64,000 nt of DNA from Lethocerus indicus (taxonomy: Eukaryota > Arthropoda > Insecta > Hemiptera > Belostomatidae). Of this stretch, positions 38,401 to 49,016 are shown in pieces (the first letter of the stretch is position 1; each line of letters opens with the position of its first letter). The notes under the pieces were generated by a model. The model searched no databases and had not been told where the DNA came from. It saw only the letters and a program-made list of their open reading frames with translations. The stretch is from contig JACDQD010000005.1 in the NCBI GenBank assembly GCA_019843655.1, forward strand, positions 30,886,954 through 30,950,953, written 5' to 3'. A program made the translations under genes and the position numbers.

Positions 38401-41400
38401 ATTAAGTCAAATGTTTTGAAGCATAACTATCCGATTCCGAACTGAAAATTCTAGTAAGAATTAATCTCAACCCATTTAAAGTAAATAACTTGTTTCTTCT
38501 TAGTTCTAGAATTACCGAGGCGAAAGGATCCGCTTTAAATCAATATTTAATCTTACTTCTTTGTTAGCTTATTACTCTTGGGGCTTACAAAGGAAGAGCG
38601 GTTTAAAGCCCGTACTTAATTTGTAAACTGCTTAGGCTGGGATCTTGTCGAGGGGACGTAACCCGGCCGCCATAACAGGAGCGGTGCAATTATGGGTAAG
38701 GCCTCGGCACCGAAGTATCCTCAGGGAAGATGCTGCACTTTTATTGCAGCCGACAAAATGCATCACGGCCAATATTTGCCAGATGGGGGGAGGGGCGGCG
38801 TGAAATTCCTGTTTCCTCCGTAAAACGGTATGTTCCGGTCGTGAAAGCGTCCCTTATCTGAACGGTCCACGCGCCCTTCCACCCCCTATCTTGGGGCCAC
38901 AACCGTTGGGGCGGCCCGCGCACATAAATTCCGGTTAACCGACCGAAGCCGTCCGGATATCTTTAACTCCAGCCCACGACCCGACCGGTGATTAGTTCTA
39001 TTCTTTTATTGGTTCAAGATAAAATTGTACCGGGATAAATGGCATTATAATCTTGTTCGGCTCGTCGTAACGTCATTTGAAATAAACCGAGTAAGATTAA
39101 TCGGAATGACCATAAGATAAACTCCCCGTTGCGAAATTTTAGATAACGTCACAAACATCTAATATTAATGTCGCTTCCTCAATGCGAAATGAGTCCTTTC
39201 TCAATTTCTTGCAAATTTTAATCTGAAAAGAGCGAATTCCAGAAATGCGTAACATCAATAATTCTATACATTATTAGAAGTACAGAAACGGCGTATATTA
39301 TATTCGAATCGTGCTGCACGATTGATCAATTCTAATGGTAAGTTTATTCGTGACATTTTTTATTAATTTTTAACAATAAGAATTGTAATAATTTAGAATT
39401 GATAGAGTGTTTAGGAATCGGGGCACTACCGGACGACGCAAACAAACTAATGAGCCAAAACCGGTTGAACCACTGAAGCCGTTAGAACTTAACAGTATTT
39501 TGAAGTTGAGTTAAATTTCAGTCAGGTATGAATTTTTCTTATCGGAATAAAATTTGAAGGCGGCTCAAAATATATTACTTAAATATATTCATGAAGCTTC
39601 CGTTTGTTTTTCATATCCATTTATAAACGAGGTTTGGGGACCGAGACCTGGTCTGCCGGTTTTGGTTGCGCAGAGATTAACTGTATAGAGGGGCTTAGCA
39701 TAAATTAAGGGAGATTTTCTTGTCTAAACTCAACCTGTCCGGTCGGACGCCGGCCGGGCCGCTATTAAATTAAAATATATAACGCCGCGGGCGAATGATA
39801 TTTTTATAAAGTGAAACCATATTAATCTTCATGGTGCGGCTCATTCGGGGGTGGGACCGGTTACATGAGCGCCACTCAGTGAAGCCGAGGCTTAATAAGC
39901 TGGTTTAACCCGGAAAATCCCTTTCTAATTTCCTTTTTGGGTAATGCTCCTAGATTTACTTATTACACAAACAAGCATGTCTTCTTCACTTTTGAGTTTA
40001 CTATTAATTCGTATTCTTTTCTCTGAAGTGGTATCTTTCTGTACCTTCACACCCTTGCTCAGAATGTAGCTCTATAAAATTATTATTCAATATCTAAACA
40101 GAACAAAAGAACAGACAAAAACTAGTACATTTCATACATTTTCAAAGGTTTCCCGTTTTAATCCAGTTAGCTAAGTCGTCAGTCCCTTGCACTTACACTG
40201 CATTAAATTCATTCGCATTATGTTGATTATACGCCGTTTTTTATTGATTTGCTTGAGTTTAAGTGAAACTCTTTGCGAAATTCCTTCAAATCGGAATTAT
40301 CGTTATACCGCTTATGACATCTCTAATTTGCATAAAATATTCCGCTTTATTACGGAGAAGATCGCGGTTATAGGAACAAAAAGTTTTCTCTTTCCTTGCT
40401 GGCGCATCCCTCATTCTTTTTTATTTACATACCCCCGGGGATCTCGGGTAATAAAAAAAGGGGCTACCGGATCCCATAAAAACCGGGGTAATAACACGTG
40501 TTTCTGGCGCCTTGGCCGGTTCCCGAGTGCCGGCCTGTATTTTCTTCCCCGTGACGGTTGGTTTTTTTTGTTTTTGTTCCACCGGGGAGAATGTGTGAAT
40601 CGCCCGGTTTTTGCCGGAGAATGGGACATATGAAAAATCCCCTTTAGCGTTGGGCAGAACCCTCCCCCCGCCGCTAATGAATAAACCTCCCTGGTTAATA
40701 AATTACACTGGGGTCGTTCCGCCCCGGGGAATATCCTGTTTGTAATTTGTTGTCGGACGGCCATATTTTAACGCGGCGACTGGAGACGTGCCCGTTTAAA
40801 TTTGTCGGTAATCCGTGATATACCAGTCTTCAACGAATATTTGCTGCATAGGATTCAATCATCTCATCATCCGACCAATTTTTAATATGTAAACATAATT
40901 TATATGTCTCAGTTATGAATTTTATTTATTATGTATTCTTTTGGCTAATCCGATGGCTCCCCGGATATAGTCACTCGTAGCTTCTTGCCTCGGCGTATAC
41001 GGCGCCGTTCTTGTCCCTTCGTCATGGTTCTCGTTATTTATTACGGCCGGGTAAAGAAGGGAAAAACTCATTCCCTAAATTAGGCTTTTTTGCCAGTCCT
41101 TAAATCCTGGTCGCCCGGTGGAAAATCCCGTACTTTCACTTTCAGAGTACTCCCAAGCGGTGAATCCTTTCACCGGTCTCTAAGTGGTAACAGTCTTCCA
41201 GTTCATTATTTATTGGCGATAGCTATATCCGAAAGTATATCTGGATATATAGCAATCAATTTTGAATTTCAATCAATTCAAACTTTAATTGAATTGACGG
41301 TATTGGATTAGCTCAATTTCGTATTGAGGACTGACCCGGGTATGAATCCCGTCGATGGGGTGTTTCATAAAATAAGGATTATTTTTTTTTAATAGAGTTC

Positions 41401-41580
41401 AAAACACTTATTTTTGTATTGAACAAAACAATTTACATGGAAATGAAGTAATTAAACTAATTTATTTCAAAATATTTCTGCTGCCTTGGTTTAATTTTTT
41501 TGAGTTCACTGTGAAATTTAATTAATGTAATTTTTCAGCGATTTTTTCAATCATTAATATGTCGAATCAATTTAGTTAAA

Positions 41581-41947
41581 TGCATCCCCACGCCACCCTC
41601 AGGGGGGCGCTAGCGTCGCGGTGCATGTGCACCCAACGAACTTTAGTTGAGTGCATCCCCGCGCCACCCTCAGGGGGCGCTAGCGTCGCGGTGCATGTGC
41701 ACCCAACGAACTTTAGTTGAGTGCATCCCCGCGCCACCCTCAGGAAGGCGCTAGCGTCGCGGTGCATGTGCACCCAACGAACTTTAGTTGAGTGCATCCC
41801 CGCGCCACCCTCAGGGGGGCGCTAGCGTCGCGGTGCATGTGCACCCAACGAACTTTAGTTGAGTGCATCCCCGCGCCACCCTCAGGGGGCGCTAGCGTCG
41901 CGGTGCATGTGCACCCAACGAACTTTAGTTGAGTGCATCCCCGCGCC
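41581..41947. repeat. Satellite-like tandem array, five units of 70-71 bp plus a partial unit
   Basis: Units start at 41581, 41652, 41722, 41793 and 41864, with a broken sixth at 41934. Each reads TGCATCCCC(A/G)CGCCACCCTC, AGGGGG(G)CGCTAGCGTCGCG, GTGCATGTGCACCCAACGAA, CTTTAGTTGAG. Units are nearly identical, differing by one G in the AGGGGG run, one GGAAGG variant in the third unit and an A for G in the first, which indicates recent amplification or homogenisation. The unit is much richer in GC than its surroundings and contains small palindromes (CCCTCAGGGG, CGCTAGCG, GGTGCATGTGCACC). Open frames through the array on both strands are by-products of repetition. The copy before 41581 has decayed to AATTTAGTTAAATGCAT. 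Confidence 0.93.
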
Positions 41948-43782
41948 GAGGACCGAGGGGCTCAATGAGGGAGTTCGAACGCCAACAATTACTAACACAA
42001 ACAAAACTGAGAAACTAAAGAACTGCACAAACCAAAACGAGGTCAAAGGGAAACTTACTGAGAACTAGGCACATTGAAAAGAAGCAACTGAGAATTAAAC
42101 CGAAATGATCAAAGCAATACCATGAATTTAAATGTTACGATATAAACGCGAATAATGAACACTATATAAATTATTAAAAAGTTAGACTATTTCAGATATT
42201 TAATTATATCGATGCAAAAATCAACTTTTGAAATAATTCCCTGAGAATACCGCAATAAATTAACCCGAACTGTAAATGTCCCTGCCGTTATTAATTAACT
42301 GCAACTCATTCTCGCTTTTTTTCAAATTCTGCTTCTCAATTCGGGCCTCTCTCAAACTCCTTTTCACAGGGCGCCCTCCCCCCACCCTCCCGGAGTAATT
42401 GTATACTCGTATACCGCGGAGTATAGTCGGAGAACAAAAAGGGACGAGTACGGTGTCAGGGCGTCCGCCTTTCACGGGAAAGACACCGAAACACAACCGC
42501 ACACTTCTCAATTGAAGCCGCATTCGAGCTCAGCTCCCGGTCAGAAACTTCTAGTTCCGCGTCCGTACCCACCGCGTTGGGCACTACGAATTTTCCCCGC
42601 GTTGGCATTTATTGTCTCCAGATAAAGTTTGCCCGGCAGAGTTTCCTGTTATATCGCAACAATATTCCCGGAGCCAATCGAGAGTCGGGGGGGGGGTTTG
42701 CTCTATTCAACAACTTCAATTTCGGCCAATGGCTCCAGTAAGTAGGTTTGCTTAAGAAGTCGCAACCAAAATCTTCGTACAATGAAAAATCGTGAATTTA
42801 ATTGTCGCTGACCGGCTTCCGGAATGATCGCGTGATGTGGGAAGAATATCGCTTTGCAGGTGTAGACACGAATAAATGAAAACACCTTTGTAGGTTCATA
42901 CCGGGGAAAAATTTCGTCCCGTTAATATCTTGAGATAATTATATAACTGATTATATATTGAGTTTAGCGTTCGCGTCAATGTTAGCCGCTGAATTTAGGT
43001 GAAAATAAATTGTTGTACCTTAAAGAGAACTAGTAGCGTGTTTATTAGTTCTGCCGTACGCACAATCAACAATGTTCAGTATGGGCGGGCAGGGAGATTG
43101 GAGCGGTGAGGGGCAGGGACGGTCGGGAATATTCAACCGACCCCAATAAATATTCATGACAGCCCCCACCTACCCCACCCCCCCACCACCCACGACGGTA
43201 CCCGGAATGAGCGCAACCGATTTCTCTCTTACACCTGTGTTACGACACCCACAGTATAAAGTAACAGAGTAACAGCGCCCCTACACTTGGCGTTGGGGCG
43301 GGGCCCATCGGAGCGATTCGATTTTGATAATGTCGGAATTAGCCTCGTCCCGCTTGGGCCCCGCTTGAAGCCATCAGAAAGGGGATGATGAGATTGCCCA
43401 CTCCATTTAGTATACCATCAGCCATTTGGGGACCTACCCGCCCCGCCCCGCCCCACCATCCACTTAAACGCCGAATCCTAAAGTCCTAAGAGAAAGATTA
43501 ATTTGTAACTCTCTTAAAAGTAAAATATGCAGTCCATATAAGCCTACAATCAAACTAAGTAATTTTGTCATCCACCCGCCATTTTTCAATTAGCCACAGC
43601 ATAATTACGGGCACTAGATTATTAAAAAAAAATAATAGACCTATGTATTATACGTGTGTATGAAAATTACAGCATAGGGGAGTATTTATATTCCCTTAAT
43701 TATGACAATAATATGATAGAAAAGAAATTGTAGGGCCGTATTTAAACTTTATTGTCTTATGGTAGGCCTGTTTGGACTCCTC

Positions 43783-43817
43783 GCCAAAGGCAGACGGGTG
43801 CTCCTTTGGCACCCGTC
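43783..43817. other. Two overlapping, mutually exclusive perfect hairpins
   Basis: GCCAAAGG can pair with CCTTTGGC (8 bp), and GACGGGTGC can pair with GCACCCGTC (9 bp). The two pairings share bases and cannot form together. Each alone is expected by chance in a window of this size; their overlap is less so. Confidence 0.35.
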
Positions 43818-44584
43818 AAGAAAAGATATTTTTTTAAATCAAATACGAGTCAAAAATATTCAGTATTAATGTCTGAACAACATTTAAACGGCGAATTCAA
43901 ACACCTTTAAATTCTTAATACGGAAATGAATAAAATACGTCTCACCCTTCTTCTCTCTTTTGACCTAACCAGGGGAGTGATATAGGAGGGTATTATGTGC
44001 GGTGCCATCGATCAATTGTCAGGCCGAAACCGTTCGCCGGCATTCACCGCTCGGTGCCAGAAACTTGACTATATTGTTTAACACTGTTTAGGCACCTATC
44101 AAACTTTACCCTTTCAAACCCCGAACACAATACAGCTTTAATTACGATCATCCATAAGGTTAAGCTCCGTTCCCGCTATCGCTTCCCCCATTTTATTGCC
44201 CTAATAAATTACCGATTCCGAAATTGATTACCTCCTGTGGATCGCATCCAGGAAATGTGAAATATATCCGATTGTACTTTTGCCATTTAGAACTCATTTA
44301 TACCGTAAGCGTCATAAATCCGAGTTATATTCTATTACGAATAATGGCATTTTTCTATTTAAATGCCCCAGTACAGATTCCCTTAGTATCATATATATGC
44401 CAATAAATCTAACTTATTTTGCAGACTGAACAACGGATATCCTATGCATTTTCTTCGCTGAAATTTCATATTTGATACTAATACAAGTTCGGCGTATATA
44501 TGGGCACGAAGATAAATCTAAATTTGATATTTACGTTATATTTTTACAATAAAAATCACTGTTCGTTTTGTAGTAAATGTTAGT

Positions 44585-44696
44585 CACGGCGCTAATACTA
44601 AACAGGAATATATACGGTCATTGCGGGTCTAGCAACAAACGCCTAACTGATTTCAGCTTTGCATTGCAATTGCGTTTTTTTTTATTTAATTCACTC
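44585..44696 (+). repeat. Dispersed repeat family 1, copy B
   Basis: This copy carries CACGGCGCTAATACTAAACA, TCATTGCGGGTCTAG, AAACGCCTAACTG, AATTGCG, a T-rich stretch and AATTCACTC, in the same order as copy A. It lies in the same orientation, in the long intron between the second and third exons. Confidence 0.82.
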
Positions 44697-45796
44697 TCAT
44701 ACCGCCTGTGGATTAGCTCATAAATGTGAACGCCTGAAATAATTTATCTCGTCATAGTCATTCATAGTCACAAATCACTCCTATCAGTACACTAATTATC
44801 GATGAAAGAAACCTACATTTTTGGATCGTCGGAACATATTAAAACAAAATGAAAAATAACGCGAACCTTTGAAGTCCTTTTTTCACTTTTAGAACTGGCT
44901 CATATGTTTTTATATCCCAATTAAAAAGGGATAATTATCGATGTTGCGCATTTTTAATTTTATAAGTGGCGAACATTCGAAATTAACATCGATACGAGAT
45001 CAACAGTTTCAGCTTGAGCCAAGGGCTGAAAAAACAGAGGGTATTGGGGGGAAATCGGGTCCACCCGAACCCCAACTTTCCCCAAATCATCCCAGCTCGT
45101 TTATTTTAGCCCCAATTTCCGAGTGGGCGGGTTTTTCTCCCCGATCCTTTTTTAATTAGTCGAGGACCGGTTTCCAGGATAGCATCGCCCTTTTCCGGGC
45201 CTGTCACTGAAAGCTAAAAAAACCGTTAATGGGAAGAAATTATTTCCATCAGTATACAGAATTTCGGGTATATTTTTATAATCAATTCCTTAGTCGACTT
45301 GCGGTATTGAGGATGAAATGTTGTTTTAATGGCTGCCGTTTTCACATACTTCTTACGTGACAGTTCGGTCCTAATCTTTCGCGACGGTTTCGTTATTATA
45401 CGTATTACCGTTATAGTCGGCAATATTTTTTAATTACAAGACGCCATCCTCGGATGACCCGACTGACCTCTCTCTTGGCACTCCTCCACAACTGCTCTCA
45501 TATCGAGTTTTGCCGCTCTTCCAATCCTTGTTCCTCTCCGATTCAAGCCCTCGTTTTCCAATCCTCGTACTTTCGTACATTCCGCCCAGCGTTGTCTCGC
45601 GACTCATATCCACCCGCAGTCTCAAGAATGGTATAGCGTCGAGAGAGAAAATTCCATCTCCTGCGTACGATCAACCGAGTGCCCGCAGCTCCCTTCACTG
45701 TCACACATCGGACGCTCCACCGACCGCCAGTGTCGAAATTCCCGTCCCAGTATCGGGAGTGTGGGGCTAACTTATGTATAGCAATACTATAGTATG

Positions 45797-45930
45797 CTGA
45801 ATAGTTGGCACGTAATTAACATTTCAGAATACTCTAGGTTTGAAGATGTAAACTCGCGTAAAAATATAAATAACGCCATCTCCATCTAGCGACGAAACCC
45901 GCAATGACTTAGTTAGTGACCCGATATTTG
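45797..45930 (+). repeat. Dispersed repeat family 2, copy 2
   Basis: This is the second copy of the roughly 135 bp sequence at 12540-12674, lying about 33 kb away in the long intron. It lacks four bases after TTCAGAAT and carries small insertions before AACGCCATC and within AGCGACGAAACCC. The class is unknown. Confidence 0.8.
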
Positions 45931-48422
45931 ATGATTTCGATCCCTTTACAACAATTTTAAACGAAGCGTATATTTTAATATTTCACTCGATAATTGATAC
46001 CTCCGGCAATAAACGATTCGCTTTAAATTTCTTTAGCTCTAAATTTTGTTTACGGTAAGGTCTGTTCGTCGCCAATAATCCGAACGGCCGTACACAGGCT
46101 TCGGAGGGCAATATACTGGGGTTTTGTTTGATGTGTTTTTCATCGAATAAAGTATTAACCTGGGAGCCGGGAAAATATATGGGCGGTGTCTGGGTCGAAT
46201 ATTTGAGCTCCGTTCCCTGGACCCCCTGCCCCCTCACCACCCCGGCCAGCAGCGCCGATCACACCCTCGCACGGGGCCATTGTTCTACGAGGCCTCCGCG
46301 TTTCATAAGCCTCCCCCGCCCCCCAAATAAATCAGCCGATCCGAATTAAAATCAAAACCCCTCCGTGTTCGAGAAAGTCGAACCGCGGGGTTTTCCAACC
46401 CGAATTTAGCCGGCTTCCGATTTTTAATTTTTTTTTATCGCTCGCGCCCCCCCTTTCCGCTCTTCCACTCGAAATCCCCTTCGTTTCAAAGTCAAAACGG
46501 AAACTATTACTAATTCAGGCGGCCGTGGCCCAAATCGAAACGGTCATTCTGTTTTTCTCCCAGCGAGAAAGACCGCGCCAACGTATTCTGGACGAAAAAG
46601 CTACCGACATTTATTTAAATTTCAAAATTCGGATACTTTTAACGGTTATAAAGACACAAACGACGTCGTCGTTCCGCCTCATTCCAGCCGGCCGCTATTC
46701 AGGCCGCATATATTGAGGCGGAATTCAAAAGCTCTAACACATTTGGTTCATCAGAAATTTCACTTCCGAATATTTACGAATGTTAATTATTACAAGGCGA
46801 CGATTGTGCTCGAACGCTGCCAGTTTTTGACAGAATTATGAACAAATTTATATTTATTTGGGCCATTATCGTCATTTCATCATTGCCAGTAGTATTCCGT
46901 TCGTAATGTTGTAAGTTATTCACGTACGTCAGTTGCCGTGTGAGGCATGTTTTGAAAAATAAACGATTTCTAAAAAATTATCGCTATAATATAATGGATT
47001 AATAGGAACGGCATTTAATTGCTCGAGTTTTCTCCCAGTTTTACGTATGTAAATATATGCAATTAGTCCTTTAATCATTTGGGATGTAAGGTCTCTCTTG
47101 TGTGTCCTACGGTATAAAAAATATAATTCCGCAACTTCTAATCTCGTTCACGGTGTAGATGGAAATAACGGAAGCGAATTCCTCGCGAGTCCTAAGCTCG
47201 AATTCGTGTAATAATTTCCCATGATTATGGATTGAGCGGTAATGGGTGTCACGAAGATAGGTCCGACTTGGGTCGCCCCCCAGGGGGGTTGCCGCGGGGG
47301 TGGGGTGACGGCGGAATTCGTTATGGAGACATATCGGCTGGTCGGAGACCCTCGCCACCGGCTAAATTGCTAACCGAGCGCTATCTTTGAGTTTCCGGAG
47401 GGCTGAGCACACCGGATCAGACCGACCGACCAGGACACTCCAGTCATTTCCTGGCCCCTACAATTTCTCCAAGGAGAAGCTCGCATTGACAGGTACCAAT
47501 TATAGCCGCTCATTTATGCATGGAAGAGCCCTGCCGTTTGGAGATAGAGGGAGCGAAATAATGCAATATCTTGCCTTTCTTTTATATAAACAAACGATTG
47601 CGGGTAAAATCGACATCTCGAAGAAATACTCAATAACGACAATTTATGGCAAACAAAATCAGCCGCTAAATGAAATCTGATTTGAAATAAAGGCGTTTAT
47701 ACTCAGTTAACGAATTATTAATACGACTGTCTCTCAGGATGGCGAGAGTCGAATGCGATAAAATGTTATATTTATTAAAGCATTTATTACGTGTGAAATC
47801 TATATATTTAACGAACTATATATTTAATGCCGACTATTCGTCATCTGTCCTGAAATAATAGAGCTATAACAGTTCTTCGTTAAAATGATGCCAACAATAA
47901 TACTCCTATATCTTATTGGACAGCCCTTGTTAGATCGACGGGAAATGTCCTGTATTTGAAGAAGTATTGTATTGAATGAATTCATATGCAAAATTAACAT
48001 ATTAAACAATTACTGCTTGTGACAAGAATCAGTTGAGGTGTTGACATCGATTGAATGTTGAGAAATTTTCAATTTTCAGGTGGCGGACAAATTTTGGAGC
48101 GATTGAGTGAAAGGACTTAGTTAACAACTTAGAATTGATTTTTTTACGACATTCTCTCGTCTGATTGGAATCTGTGAAAGTTTTTTCTCGAACTGACCCT
48201 GGCGACTGGCTCTTTACAATTAAGTTCTAAACTAATTTATTTCCCTTTCGCCCCGATGAAAAGGCCGTCAGGTTCCGCCCAAGAATTTTCGTCGGGAAAT
48301 ATGGGGTGGATTTCCGTCGATATAATCACGGCAGTCTAATTGGTCTTTTGATAATGCGCTATATAATTTCCGAGATGGATATTATGAAAATTTTCACTCT
48401 CACGGCACCCTCAGTGAATGAA

Positions 48423-48551
48423 CCAAAAAAGAAAATTCACCAACCGCAATTCCAATAACGCCCGAAAACCAATTAGGCGTTTGATACTGGACCCGCAATG
48501 ACTCTGTACATTCCAGTTTAGTATTAGCGCCTTGTAGTTCAGTGACGGCCA
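48423..48551 (-). repeat. Dispersed repeat family 1, copy C (inverted)
   Basis: The reverse complement reads AAGGCGCTAATACTAAACTG, then TCATTGCGGGTCCAGTATCA and AACGCCTAATTGG, then AATTGCGG and TTCATTCACTG. The blocks and their order match copies A and B, and the flank ACTGAACTACA matches ACTGAAGTACA of copy A, which extends the repeat on that side. Confidence 0.82.
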
Positions 48552-48980
48552 GTGGACGAAAAAACATTTAATGTCATTGCATCAACCTCTCAAATGATGA
48601 CCTTTTCGAAAATATAGTGTCATAAGAAAAGAAAAATAATCAAATTAAAGATTAATTGAAAATATAATTAATGAGACTGTAATGATTATATTGAAGAGAA
48701 TCAGATTTACCCCCTCTAAAAACTACTGTAACCTTTTAGTGAAATTCAGGCAATGTGCTATGGATAAAGCAGATATTTACCACCTTCTATTTTCCACGGG
48801 TCATCAATTGGAGGACTGAAAATGTTTCGTGGGCCGGAATGGTTGTGGAGGGTTTTGCCTCCTAATTGAGACTCGAGGGTGCCCGGTTTCAGCGACCCCG
48901 GTCTGGTCGTGGGCCCCTTAATTCCCAGATGAATTATAGCCGGAGAGTTATTTTTTTTTCTCCCCACCCAGCCAGTGCCC

Positions 48981-49016
48981 TATAAATAGCGGGCGGTCTT
49001 TCTTTCTACCTTCAGT
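48981..49016 (+). promoter_or_regulatory. Candidate core promoter (TATAAATA plus TCAGT)
   Basis: CCTATAAATAGCGGGCGG is followed by TTCAGTACGC, placing the initiator A about 33 bases after the first T of the TATA box. A GC-rich segment lies between, typical of arthropod TATA promoters. No sizeable open frame follows, so any transcript would be non-coding or spliced to something not recognised. Confidence 0.3.

Noticed and set aside
40187..40764. Overlapping frames of 148 codons (plus) and 117 codons (minus)
   Set aside because: They overlap on opposite strands and resemble nothing known. The hydrophobic start on the plus strand comes from T-rich DNA.
41305..41360. tRNA-like stretch with TAGCTCAATTT and GGGTATGAATCCCG
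   Set aside because: The spacing between the A-box-like and B-box-like motifs is too short for a tRNA and no cloverleaf arms pair. It may be a SINE scrap but cannot be supported.
41576..41797. Minus-strand open frame with repeated HSTKVRWVHMHRDAS peptide
   Set aside because: It is a direct translation of the 70-71 bp tandem repeat, and changes of 70 versus 71 bases shift the frame between units, so no protein repeat is being maintained.
47828..47845. Inverted 16-base match (GACGAATAGTCGGCAT) to the edge of dispersed repeat family 2 at 12.5 kb
   Set aside because: Similarity does not extend beyond 16 bases, and about one such match is expected by chance in 64 kb compared with itself.
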